Of a stretch of 64,000 bases of DNA, positions 47,487-60,752 are shown piece by piece. Positions within the stretch are counted from its first letter, which is position 1, and every line of letters starts with the position of its first letter. Below the pieces are notes generated by a model that did no database searches, was not told where the DNA came from, and was given only the letters and a program-made list of their open reading frames with translations. Source of the stretch: Saururus chinensis (Eukaryota > Streptophyta > Magnoliopsida > Piperales > Saururaceae); contig CP141143.1 of the NCBI GenBank assembly GCA_035235625.1, forward strand, positions 4,260,501 to 4,324,500, written 5' to 3'. Position numbers and translations under genes: made by a program.

Positions 47487-50400
47487 TCATTTTTGTGTGT
47501 TGGGCTTGTCCTTCGGTGGAAGGGAAGTCGACATGGCCCGCAACTTGCTTGCTATCTCAGTGAAGCCCGGCCTCTCTGACATTTCGGATGACCAGCACTG
47601 CTCCATCATGGATCTCCATTCAGGGTCACATAATTCGGGTACGGGTGGGCGAAGTGTATTGTTGACAATACCACCTATCAATAGGAAGCATTGCACACAA
47701 AATATTAGTCTCCGTAATGCAAATTTGGAGTCATTACCCCATAGGATGAACAAATGCCATAAAACAATCAGAAAAAAGCATAATTCATGTATATTACAGC
47801 TACGAACTCAATTGGATACCAACGAGGATGAGCCATGCTAGCATGTCCATTTTTCTAGTTAATTACTTTGAATTTATGTTGAACCACACCAGTAGACACT
47901 GGGCTGTGCACGTATCTTATGATCAAAATCATGTTCCAAATACGCAATTCTAATTGTAGACCATCCAAAAGCAAAAAGTAATGAAAACCCTTTGTTTCTT
48001 CAGCATTTTGCATCTTCTTCCTTTTCCGCTACCTACTATAATTAGCTTTACGGCTCATAGATGCAATTTCTATTATACATGGCAGAGGAATAGCTGCACC
48101 AGATTACCAACACAACTTTTGACACACGAAGATTTAGTACAAAGATTTCCTTTCCTTTGCCACATGTAATTGATAAATAATTGTCATGATATACTTCATA
48201 ATTTTCCATTATATGGAAAATATCACGTTTGCTTTTTCTTTTTTATCGTGATGTCCACTCTTATCACAATGAACAATGCTAGTACCGAAGCAAATTAAGC
48301 TGTGCATCATGATATAGATCTAGGGAGTCATGCTTTCAAATTTCACAACTATATGATATTTCACTTGGCAGTGGGTTCAATTTAATCCTCATTTTGATTC
48401 AGTTTAGATCTAGGGCATGCTTCATAATGGCTACCTAGTCTGTTCCGCGAACAGCTCTCCTAAAACCAACCACAAAAACTTCAGGATCTGCACCATACCT
48501 ATAATGGCTCCATAGTGTAAATCTGCATATGGCTCCTCTCCAGTGAGAAGTTCCCACATCACAATCCCAAATGAGAAAACATCAACCTGACATGAAAGCC
48601 AAACATAATAAGAAGTATAAAGAAGTTATTATAAATCAAATTATATATTTATCAAATTAAATTATAGAGAAGTTATTATAAATTATAATACATATCCATT
48701 AAATAAAGAGAAAGAAAAGAACCTTCTCCGAGACCAGACTGCTACTTCCATTGAGGAGCTCCGGCGCCATCCAAGGCAATGTTCCTCGAACGCCACCAGA
48801 GATTAGGGTTTGGCATTTAACTTTTGATAGGCCTAAGTCGCCCACCTGATATATTTATAAGAGTAAATTAATCGAAATTGCAAATTCATGGCACAGATAG
48901 GGAAACAAGTCCCAAACTAGAACACTCTATAAACTTCAGACAACACCTTAAAAGAAAGAAATGGGAACAGATATTTCAAATAAATGGCAAATGATGCAGC
49001 TTTTAAACAAATAGAAATAACTGTCAAGATAAAGGAAAAGAGAGATGAAAATATCATGCCCAAAAGAACAAAAGTTACATTACTGATCATCACCATCATC
49101 AATCACCTTATTGCATTTAATCCTTGGAAGTATAATGTTGAGATTAATGGCATGGTGCCAATATGTTGAGGTTTCCTAATAACACACCAGAATACCAATC
49201 ATGCTAACACAATAACATGTTCCACCACTTTCAATAAATGAAAGGTACATGAGTTTTGCTTTTTTATCATAGTCTCTTATGGACCATTACACATTCAACG
49301 ACAGCATCTTCAAGACTATTTTCACAAAGTCAAGGCATCCTCAGCATTCTTATTCTCCTATTGTCAACTCTCACTTTTTCTACTTTTAAACATGGCCTAG
49401 TCACTCCATTTTCATCAGTACCACATCTATCTTCCCAATTCTCTTTTCCTCCTCTACTCTTATACATCATAATTCATACTACCTCTTTCTTACACCAATA
49501 GTGAGCCTCTTTCTTAAATTGTTCTGTTGTTGGCTTTCTTATTTAGATGAACTGACAATGAACAACGCCATTTCTTCGCTACTTCAATTGTTCTTGTTAT
49601 CATTATTGACTGGACTAAAGCCTAAAAAAATTTCATTCTTATTCTCTACAACATAAAATTAAGCAATTACCTCCTCCTCCTCATGCCTCAAGCAGAGAAT
49701 TGATAACGGCTGTGTTACCCTCTCCTGACATGTCCAAGTCAACTCTACACACTTCATTTGGTTCACTAGTTATTTAGTTTTCTTCCTATTTTACTTTTTG
49801 CTCAGTTATTTAATCATTTCCTATTAATTCCCCTTTTTCTTTCTCAAAAGTTTCATTTTTCTTTATTTTTTCCAAATATTGGGAAGGGGGTGCCTGCTGA
49901 AGGGGAAGGAACTGCTGTAAAAAGATACAGTTGTCTGTAAGAGAAAAACACTTATCAACTCAACAAGAAAGAGGCGTAAGCAATTCTGTCAGACATGTAA
50001 CCTAGATTATATGCCTCAATTCTTTTAAAATCATTTTAATCTCCATAATACATGTTAATGATAAAAAATGGATGCAAGAACTTCATCCTATTAATAGTAT
50101 TGGAACAAAAGGCTTACCTTGCATATAGGGCGGTGTGGATCCCTTAGATTAACTAGCAAGTTATCGCTTTTCAAGTCAAAATGAACTATATTCTTTCCGT
50201 GCAGGTATTCCATGCCAAACGCCACGTCCATTGCAATCAACAGCCGTTTACGCCTATCCAGTATCCTGATAAAATCACCAAGAAGTTGTTTAACTATCCT
50301 TCAAATCAAATGTCTGGTGAAGGAATCATTTGAACATAAGAAAGGAGTACCTGTCATTTCTTTGTAAAGCATGTCTAAGTGAGCCATTAACCATGTATTC

Positions 50401-53400
50401 TGTAACTGTTGCCACTGACCCACCAGGCCCATCCAAAACAACACCGTAGAAAGCAACAACATTTGGATGGTGCAAGTCTGCAAGCTTACATGCCTCGTTC
50501 CAGAAGTCAGATCTCTTTTGTATGCAAAAACAGTAACAACAAAGAATTTTTAATCAAACAAAATTTGCAACCATCAGACAGGAAAGAAATTACTTAGATA
50601 ACCAAGAAATACTGACCAAACGTTCCTGTTCTGATGGCTTTCCAGCAAAGCATCTATCATTTATCCGTTTGATGGCAACATCTGTACCCCTCCATTTTCC
50701 ATGATAGACGGTCCCAAATGTGCCAGAACCAAGTTCCCGCAACTCTTCAAGATCACTATTTTTTATTATCTGTCAAAAACTGTGTTGTAAATGGCCCACC
50801 AAGTATGATGCATTTCAACACTGCGAGCTATTTTCTCACATACATACAACAGCAAGGTACCTGTAACCGATTGATGTCTTCAGTGATGTGTAAACCACTG
50901 ATTGCCTTATCCAAGTATTTTGACTTTAGGTCCTAAATCAGGAGTTAAAGCTTCATTCATAAATCCAGTTTAGTTAAATAAATTCAAGTAAAGACTGCCA
51001 ATATCTCAAGGGGTACCTGATTCTGTCCTTCTGCGTTATTCTGGGGAGGATCTCTCTCTCGAATGGATTGATCATCAGGCTGACTCGCACCATAAGTTGG
51101 AGGGAGGGGACCAGACGGCACAGATGATTGAAGCACAGATGCCGCTACACCCTCAGCAACCGCTTTTAAATCTTGCTTGATTTGCTCCTCCACAGAGCCT
51201 TTAACGAAAATTATAAAGAAAAATGTCCTTTTATTGTAAACACCAAAAAAGTAAAAGCATATCTAGTAACAAACTAGAGTGAATGACAAGAAAAAAATGA
51301 TTAATGACACTTGTCAGCTCATCCCTATGCTCTCAGACACTAAATCCAGCCTCCAGTCCAGGTATCACAGCATACAAAAATTGGTTCTCTAAAGAATTTC
51401 AAGAACCATATAATTGAGGCCTCTTATGTCAAGATCCAGTGATATGAAAACTTCTCTGATTTAAATTAAATACTTACTGCTTTCAAGGATTCCCTAGTCG
51501 TGAAATAGAGGGTTTCCTCCAGTCAGGCCGCTGGAGAACACAAATACCAAAGTGTCTAGTGACGCATAATAAAGAAAATACATCTATGGCTGCTGAGATG
51601 GAGCACCTTGCATCATAGGTAGATTTTTATTTTCTTTTGATAAGAAGATTGCACTTGACACTTCTTAAAATATTTCAATGTCAAAATACAGAAGAAAAAT
51701 GAAGGTTACGAGGTTCAAACCTTTGGCGAACTGAGTGGGATCCGATTGCATTTCCTGATTTAAACATTCTGCTAAGTCTAGGACCATTCCTTCCTCCACA
51801 CCCGTTCTGTTGCCCATCAGAATCTCACCACTATTATCAAACTGAGATTCACTGCCTGAATTTCTAGTTACATATACATCCTTGCCAGCTACTTTGTTAG
51901 GCCTTAGAGGCAGAAACTGAGCTTGTTGGGCCTGTTGGATCAAATTCCAAGGATCTTGGCTGCTGAAAAGGGTGTTTGATAAAGCTGGATTCCAGTTATC
52001 TCCGACAACTCCAGTTGAAGTGGTTGAGACCGATGTTGGAGAAGTAACAATTGGAAAAGAAGGTGCATCATTGACGATTCTCATAGGGATCTTCTCGACA
52101 TTTAAAGTTGAATCAATTCCGGAGACTAATGGTTTCCCCTGCCACACTTCACCAGATATCGTGGGAACAAAATCAATTCTCGAATGAACAGAAGTTTCAG
52201 GGTTCACTGATGGAGGTAATACTTGTTTGGGTTCCAGATTTTGATAATTATGCAAATTTGTGGGAACTTCCTCGGTAGTGGGCAAAAGTTCAACAGGCTT
52301 AACATATGTTACATCTGGGACTACTCCGCCAGGTTGCTTGATAAAAGTACTTGCATTGCCAACTGGAATAGGAAATGGGTCTGCTATTCGGGTTCCACTA
52401 TTAATCATAGCTGGTAAGCTTTCGGGATTCATGTACCTGGAAGCATTCGTGTCAGGACGGAAATTTGATCTATACTGCTCCATAACTTCCGAAGGATTCA
52501 CATGTAAAGCCTCCATTTTTGCATCAAGTGGTTTAATATGATCATACAAAGAGCAAGAGTCGGAGATGCCTTCTTTCGGAGACAGACCAGCATGCTTTCC
52601 TGGATACTCTACAGCGTGATCAAGGACAAAGCCTGCCTTCTGCTGCAAAGGAACGGTCCCTACCGGTGGAATCTCTTCATAATGGGAACGAGGGATGTTA
52701 TTCCCCACAAACGCACCATAAGAAGTCTGCCCCTCTGCGGAAATAGTATTCACTGCACCCAGCGGCTGAGATAACACTGTCCTTCCCATCTGAGGATGCG
52801 CGGCCACCTCATGAACACTGGAATCAGTATGCGCCACCAACCTGGGCTGGGGAGTAGCTCCCTGATAACCCAACTTATTCGTGCCTTCACCTAGCTGATC
52901 CATACCGTCATCTGACATCCTCCCAGTAACTACTACTCTAAATGGGTTATGGGACACGGTGCTCTCCTCCGAATTGTGAGTCTGAAAAAACTGATTCGGT
53001 TCAGAGATGGTCTTAGCAATCCCATTTGCAGCTTCCTGCAGTATAGTGTCGGAATGGGCATGCGGCAACACCTTTTGGCACATGTAGCATTCTTCTCGCT
53101 TAACTAACTGCTCAGGTTGTGGTGGTGGCGGCGGCGGCACTGGTGGCCACACGCAACGCTCCACAGTGGATCCATGTACAGAAGCAGGCGGTTGGATTTG
53201 GGGCTGAAAGAACTGATCGGCAGGGATTTGAACAACCCTGGCCGCACCAAGTGTGGCACTATCATCAACATAATGAGTATCGGCCCGATGCACAAAACGC
53301 TGGCCGCCATTGACATTCAATCCACCTCTGGGAGACGACGGGCCAGGCACCATGTGTGCCGCGGTTGATACTTGAGGATACGGAGATGGAATCCCGACAA

Positions 53401-54622
53401 CGTTTTCCCTGTAGATGGGTCCAGCAAACCCCACCTGCTGAGGGTTAGCGTATACGATCCTGGAAGAACTGTGCGAGTAATCCACCTGGTGCGGATCCAA
53501 GTAGGCCTGAATGTAGGTAGTCCGCTCTGGGTCACCCGGTCGCAGAGGCTTGGGCGTGGGCGCTGTCATGATCGGCGGTAGATTGACCGGCATGATCCCA
53601 AAATTGGGACCGGGATTCAAGTACACAAACCTTGAGCTTTCATGTGGCAAAACAACGCTGGCGGGGGCGGGGGCGCCGACGAGCGGAACGCCGGGCAACT
53701 CACCCTCCATATGCCCAGCGCTCGCCCCACTGTCTGCAACATCGCCGCCGCCGATGCTAGCCTGCCCATCAGAATGCGTCGACGAAACACTCGTCGCGCT
53801 CTCCTTCCTTCTGAATGGCACCACATTGGAGCCCTCCAGAATGCCATTGACAGCCTCCACATACCTCTGGCTAGTGTCGGCCAAATCGCCAAACTGCGGA
53901 ATCCCCGCAGCAGCTGGGGAATCGAGCTCCGAACAAGAGAACACAAACACGCGGAGCTTCGCCGACCCCTCTGGCGAACTCTCGGCCAGCTTCTCGTACT
54001 CGTCCATCATGTTCTCGAGGTCCTCCCCGCAGGAAACCGAGACTAGGGCATCGAGGTCCTCGTCGGGGAGCTGGTACTTGATGATCACGGTCGGCCCGTA
54101 GATGTCAGCCATCTTCTGCATGAACTCCGAGAATGCAACGTCCCGGCGGACGCTGATGATCCGCGTCTGCCCGCCCACGTACCGGAGGGCGCCGTCGCTC
54201 GGGCGGGGAAGGATCTTCCCGCCAAACCCGCAGAGGAGCTTCACCTTTCTAGCCGGAGGCAGCTGGTCACGCTCATCAGCACGGGCGGCGCCACCCTCCC
54301 CACCGGGGTGCTCTGGCGGCGGCCGCTGGGTGAAATTGAGGGCGTCCGGGGCGGGGGCCATCGCGGCGAGGTTGAGTGAAGGGGGAGGTGGCGCGAGGCG
54401 TGAGGCCCACAAGGACGCGGGAACGGGAACCGGGTTCACGAAGGCCAAGCTCGCGTAAGCGGGTTCGGCGGAGGGAGCTGCGACAGGAGGAGGGAAGAAA
54501 AGGGGCGGTCTGGAGGGGGGGCTGAGAGCGTGGGCGGCGACACGGGGGTCCTCGGCAACCGTGCGATTGAGGTTGATGGGGCGGAGATCCTTGGGGATCA
54601 AGTTTTGGTCGATCGCCATCAT
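47487..54622 (-). CDS. PB1-domain Raf-like protein kinase (MAPKKK-type), 9 exons
   Basis: A cytosolic serine/threonine kinase of the plant Raf-like group with an N-terminal PB1 domain. The closest in memory is the Arabidopsis B4 group, which phosphorylates SnRK2 kinases in osmotic stress; that role is inferred. The exons, in transcript order, are 51721-54622, 51017-51198, 50861-50932, 50617-50769, 50351-50514, 50118-50265, 48723-48845, 48499-48586 and 47487-47674, about 1339 aa, all GT-AG and in frame. The PB1 domain is at about residues 126-227 ([19 protein letters not shown]). A long Pro/Ser/Gly-rich middle follows. The kinase domain covers about 1058-1325, with the loop [13 protein letters not shown], Lys1086 in VAIKRI, catalytic HFDLKSDN (Asp1188, no Arg before Asp), DLG instead of DFG at 1210, and [11 protein letters not shown]. 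The HFD and DLG variants are normal for this group. The first exon is strongly GC-rich at its 5' end. The start is the first of two adjacent ATGs. Confidence 0.95.
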
Positions 54623-55200
54623 CCCAAATTATGAAATGATCTCCAACTCTCTCTGTTTCACTTTTCGTCAATCTAATATCTAAAATTAATTAAGAGAAAG
54701 CAAAAGCGGGGGGAAAAGGCAATAATAAAGGTTAGCTAGGGTTTATGGAATTGGCGCGGACCAGAGGGAGGAGAGAGAGTCACTTCCCTTCTTCTCGCCT
54801 GCGGGCACCACCGCCTCGTTGGGAGGGGGAAGCACAAACCCCCGAGCAGAGAAGAGCAACGAAGGAAGCTCGCACGCTTATCGTCTTTCTCCTGTTTTTC
54901 ATCATTTATTTTTGCTCGGGAGCGAGGAACAATCGAAATCGCAGTCCCCAACTCCACCGGGATTTGCAGGAGCCCGAGCCGGGCGAAGATGAGCTCCGGA
55001 TTTGCTGTAGCGAGTGCTGCGGCGTTTTAAGCTGTAGCGCTACTTCGCGCTACCGTTGCCCATCTATGTTACAAGGTAGACGGATTATATTGGAAGGCAA
55101 CTCACGGTTTTCGTACCCTTATTATAAGGGTAAATTAGTAAATTTATTTACAATTTTTTCTTTTATCTTCCATGGCACCTCCTCACAAAATAAAAAATAA
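54623..55200. promoter_or_regulatory. 5' UTR and promoter side of the Raf-kinase gene
   Basis: The 450 bp upstream of the kinase ATG remain GC-rich (to about 55070) and contain GAGA-type purine runs on the plus strand, equal to CT-rich runs in the transcript sense, as often seen in plant 5' leaders. Open frames on the plus strand here (54745-55200) show no family resemblance and are not called. Confidence 0.45.
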
Positions 55201-58200
55201 AAAATTACTACATACATAGCTCAAAAAGAAGGAATTGAATTTGTCAATCTAGCAATAGCGTGCTTGATAGGATCTCTTTTTTCTTGTATCTATTTGGGTT
55301 TCGGGTTGTGGGGTCAGGTCTTATAAGTTGTATCAAAATTCTAAAAAATTTAAATTAAGTTTTTTTAATTATTAAAAAATAATTTTAAAAATATTTTATT
55401 AATTTTTACACAGAGAAAGCACAGTAAATATATTAAGAGTACAATGCAAAAATTACTACTAGTCCTCATTTTTTTTGTCACACGTCAAATTTTAAAATTT
55501 AATTTTAACAAAATATTATAGTGAAAAAATAACATTAATGTTGATAAATCAAAACTTTCGCAAATATGTTTCAACTGTGAGCTGCTTGTTCTTCAAATTA
55601 ACTTGCAATTTTTAAATCAGAGTACATATTATTTGTCATCAAATTATGTTATTAAAAAATAGGTTTTGCCTGTGTAGATTTCAAAAACTATAATACATAC
55701 TAATATATATATAAATTGACAGTTACATACCTACAATCATACATGATACCCTAAATGTCAACATAAATATAAAATAAATTTTAACATGCTATGTGGCATA
55801 GAATAAATGTTCTCACCACATACACCTAACCTTCCAAAAGCTTACTCTTTCTTTGAATTTGTGTTACAAAGATGTTAAGTATATTGCACACCCATTGAGA
55901 TGGCTAAATAATAACTATAACAATTTATCAAAACAATAATAATTAATAATCACCTCTCAAGTTTAACCTTAATTATAAAGTAAAAAGATTCACCAAGTAT
56001 GTGGCAACATCAAAGAGATCTTCATAACTCCTTAAAGTTTAAATTACTCTATGAAATAACTTTAGACTTTTATTGAAGACTATAAATCGCTACGCTAAAA
56101 AGTTAAGACCTATAAGGGCACATTGATCCAAGTAGTCAAAATTCCCAATATTCATGATTATCACTTTTTAGAGGAAAGTCTTTTTTTGATTGACCTCCTC
56201 CTTAATCTGCAAGAGGTCAAATTCAGGTCGATATCTCATTTGTTATGTTGAATACATGTTTATTGTAAAGTTATAAGTCATTCCAACTAACTCTCATGCC
56301 GTGGAGATAAGATGTACAAACAATAAAGTTTCAAGCCAAGGGGATTCGGAAACCCATGATCTTTAACCTAACTATAAATGTCTTATACGTGGCTAAAAGG
56401 ACCTATTTTTGGAGCCCAAATTGGCACTAAGTCCATATTGATGCAAGTGTCATACTTAATAGTTTTAGGTCTCTACTCTTTGGTATTCTCAAACCTAATG
56501 TTTATTTCCCTTATGCACATATATTTTTTATCGTGTGTTTCGATATTTACTTATATTAATTATATAAGTAGATTACACTAATATACATCTCATTAGTAGT
56601 AAAAACATTGATAAAAAATTTCACATTAAAAATGTAATTAACAAAAGTGTTATCGGTCATCCCATCTACACATAAGTGTTAATGGCCATTGATACCACCA
56701 TCAACGTGTCAATCCCCCTCTAATAGTAAGTAGACTAAAGAGAGTCAGATTTGTTGACACCATCACCAACATGTTGGTTTCATTGCCGATACCCAATTCA
56801 ATACAAACACATCCTTGTGTGTCAATGTCAATAACTTTTCATCTTCGTTTACCATCAACATGTCGATCAATGCATATGTGATAAAATAAAAAAATAATTT
56901 TATTTGTTATTGTGCTTAATTCACTCCCATTTTTAAAGCATTCAAACATATCATTTGTATCATCTTCCTCTAACCACCGATATGTTAATAAACGTGTCAG
57001 TGATCATAACAAAAGAATAAAAATTTATATTTTAGTGCTTAATTCACTACCTTTTTGGAAAACATTCAAACATAACTTTTGTATGCATGAAACTTCGATT
57101 TCAAGTGCATTTGGAACCCACATGATAAATAATTACATAAATCTAGACATAATTCATCATTTTCCATTATAAACATAACACCAACTCATATGATATTTTT
57201 TTCTATGCATGATCGTGATTCAAATACTAATAGTAACTTATACTTCCTAAAACTTTATTTTTATGAAACTAAAGAGTACAAGTGATTCAAGATTAGCAAT
57301 TCAACTTTTTTCCTCTGAAGGCTTAAATGTTGGGGTTTTTTTAATTCAAACTTTTTCCCCTTGTTGTCTCGTTTTTAATGCACCCTAGGTCTCCCTTTCT
57401 GACAAGTCAGTTTTTTAGGAGATGAGGGTCTTGTGAAGTCCAAAGGTAATTATAAGAGGGAGATATAAATGAATCTAGTTCGCAATCGTTTATTTCAGTT
57501 AGTTTCTTTTATACCAATTGGCACAACTTTCTCTCACATTGAAGCATTGTTGACCCTACCAATAAATATAATAATATTTTTACCAACTAATTGTTGTTTG
57601 TCAATGGTTAAATTATCACTCATCGATGCATTGGTGAAGGCGTTAATAACTTAATTAAAAGTAATTTAAATTTTTTTATATGCAAAAATTCTTATAAATT
57701 TATGGGCATCACATCCTCCCTCTTTATTCACACGTAAACAATAGCAATAACTCAATTAAAACAAGGGCAGTGGTATCTACAAATTGGGGACTAGTGGCCT
57801 ACCTCAAACACCTTGTCACACTACCTGGTCTATGCTAATTAAATATTGATGACCCTTTTCATACATCAAAATAGCCTATGTATTAAAATATTTTTTTATA
57901 TATTAAAATATTATAATCTTACTTACATCATGGAGATAAGTGTTTTTTTTCTTCATTGTCATGGTTATTAAAGTTATTTGTACTCTACATTGTAGTAAAA
58001 TGAAGACAAAATAACATGATTTGAAAGCCATTTGTAATTTTTTTTTAAATCTCTGGCAGAACCACTTGTAGCTGCAATGTGAATTTGTAGATAAATCATA
58101 AATATTTATATTTTGGTTTAGAACCAATAAAAGCCATAGAAAATGAGAAAGAATACTTGCACTTTGCATGATGACAGTTTGCTCTACCCTTATTACCCTC

Positions 58201-59409
58201 GGAGAAACGACAGAAGGTTAACGTTTGGCTCCGTTAGGGAGAGAACGTGGCAACTTAATTCCGTCTCCTCTACAGAGCTAATGCTGTAGCAAAGGTTGCA
58301 GCAAATCCAAAGACGGACAGAGGCAGGAGGTGAGGGATCGACACCGGTGCATGTCCACGAGGGAAGGAGGCACGTGGAGAGCCGCCATCTGCATGCAGAT
58401 TGACTCTGACGTCGAATGGTTTGATGAATTTTTTATTTTCTTTGGATAATAGATCGAATGGTTTGATGAGTTACCAAAAGCCAAAGGTTTTTTGCTTTCT
58501 GTTTTTGGCAACATAACCGGCAAGTTACTAGGAGTGGATTTTTCTTTATTGTTTCTTAATTGGTTTTGCTTATTAGTTGGTGGGCGAGTGAAGTTTGAAC
58601 GAATCACTTTATTTTTGTATTACGAAGCACAAATCACAATTGATGTCGTTATCTGGTTGAGAATTAAGATCACCCTGCCGCGGAAAACTGCGGCTGATGT
58701 GATGCTTCCCTTGAGGGGAAAAACATTTAATGGACATTGGCTGTCCTTGTGATTCTCCAGCGCAGTCCGAACTAGTTTAGTCCGGTTGGGATGTCCATTT
58801 CACGCTTGAGAGTGTTTGGGCACCGCGTAGCCGAGAAAAATCATGACTGAGGTGGGCCCTCGACTAACTTATGAGAGAATAAATTGGGACAACCATCAAA
58901 TATGCTGACGTTTCCATCTAGGACCCGGGTTATAGTACAACAGTGCCATGAGCTTAACAGAACTAGTTACCGTATGGACAGCAAATATGTATGTTGACTT
59001 TTTGTGAATTAGAAAAGTTTTTTAGAATAACATCACATGAAGGGAGCCGAGTGTAAGAAATGTATAGGAAATATTTGATTTCAAGATGGATGGTGCATAC
59101 AGTAATATATATATTAGTATAAGTATTATTTACACTAATATACATTAGTGTATGTGCCGTTGATCTCAAAAATAAATATTTTTTAAATATTTTTTACGCT
59201 CAGCTCACGTTGAAGAGGGAGCATAAAAATAAAATATAAATTACATGAAATATTAAAGGAAAGAATGGGCGATGAATTGACTACGCAGTGGCACATTTCT
59301 TATTCAATGAGAAGCGAATACAACTCTCCACCTACAATGGCAATTGGAGGCCCAAAAGGGTTCTAGTAATGAGACAAACTAATTTATTAAAGAAGGGTCT
59401 TGCAACTTA
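55201..59409. other. Intergenic DNA, no gene seen
   Basis: Mostly AT-rich. It contains a CACTA-like word patchwork (56640-57010), a small tandem duplication (56909-57088) and a GC-richer island (58200-58950) with short open frames on both strands that I cannot match to any family. The island could be a decayed gene or promoter. A 17-bp repeat ATCGAATGGTTTGATGA-type word occurs twice near 58413 and 58451. Confidence 0.4.
56909..57088. repeat. Two diverged copies of a ~50-bp segment, 129 bp apart
   Basis: Both copies read TGCTTAATTCACT, then CATTCAAACATA, then TTTGTAT, and even keep the same open frame (NSLPF...KHN). They look like duplicated transposon sequence rather than a gene. Confidence 0.7.
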
Positions 59410-60692
59410 ATATAAATTAAATATGGCTTGACTCGAAGCAGCTCAGCTCGAACTTACTCGAATTTAAATATATTTCAGCTGAGCATTGAGTATACATTGG
59501 CTCAACTTGACTTGACTTGAATAAATCTCGAACTTGGCTCAAATTTGACTTGTTCTTTATTTGAATTCGAATTCGAATTCAAACTCAAATGAAGGTTATA
59601 AAGATATATTATAATATGCATAAAAATATATTAACCTATTTAAAAATATGCATAACAATTATCAATCCCAAAATACATATACAACAAAATTATATTTTAT
59701 ATATTGTAATATATATAATGTCTATGTAATAGGTGTGTACATATGTTTATATAGAGAGAGATTGATAAGTAAAATTTTTAAAGATACATAATACATATAT
59801 GTTCACATGTGATATATGCTGAAAATTTACTATAGACTATACTACATATCAAACAATATGTTAGTCATTAGACAAAAATGTATCGGTGAAATTATTTACC
59901 ATATCTACATGTCAAACAAATTATGGTATATTTTTTAAAATTTTATATAAAGACTAATGCTAGAATCCTTAAAAATTAAAAATTTACGACAATTTCCTAG
60001 AAGTTTAGCATTGACTAGTAGAGTCTCTTTTTATTTTATAAGATAAAGATAAATTATATTTATTTAGGATGAGTCAAACACAACAAGACTCCAAATTTTT
60101 GTTGTTGACACAATATAATTTATTGATAACCATTATTCGAATGATGAGATGTAAACATACCCAAGACATCTCGCTTTATACTAAGACCAAAATTTAGAGT
60201 AATAACCTATCTCGAATGTCTTAAAAATGGACAACATTAATTATACAATTAGCTATTGTATTTTCAACCTGCTAAATAAGTAATAACATTTTGATATTAT
60301 ATATTCTGGAGAGTTGGGAGCAACTAAGGCTCGAGTACAGCCTAGTTGAGGCTTTGAGCACATATTAATTTTTATTTGTCACTTTTATATAATTTTAAAG
60401 TGATCAACTCATACTATATGATTGATTTGTTTATTGAATGCTAATTTGAAATTTTGAATTCAAAATTAGATTTATTTTATATATTGATCAAGCTCAATTC
60501 GAGTTGGGATTGACATTATAATAGGATGAGTTCGAGCTCATGTTTTTTGTTTGACTTGAGTTTAAGGTAGTAAACTCAAGCTCATTCAAGCCTCGAGTTG
60601 AGTTTAAGCTAGTATTTCAACTTCAAGTTTGAGCTATATAAGGCAAAAACTCGACTCGAACTCAACTCGGCTTATTTGCACCCCCACTAGTA
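59410..60692. mobile_element. hAT-like non-autonomous element with CGAGTTGAG/CTCAACTCG words
   Basis: The right end reads CTCGGCTTATTTGCACCCCC, the inverse of the GGGGTGCAAATAAGCCGAG end common in plant hAT MITEs. Both subterminal regions (59430-59580 and 60480-60680) are packed with words such as GACTCGAA, CTCGAACT, GAGCTCAT and CAAGCTC in opposite orientations. The left terminus near 59410 has decayed. No transposase is visible. Confidence 0.55.
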
Positions 60693-60752
60693 CCCCTCCC
60701 TCCACGAATAGCTAGTGAACTTTCATCAACTAATTATATCTCCTTGTCCAAT

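Noticed and set aside
53550-54458. Plus-strand open frames of 118-183 codons
   Set aside because: They lie antisense to the GC-rich first exon of the Raf kinase and have no family signal.
58278-58752. Possible small gene in a GC-richer island
   Set aside because: Overlapping short frames on both strands, none with a family signature. Transcript evidence would be needed before calling it.
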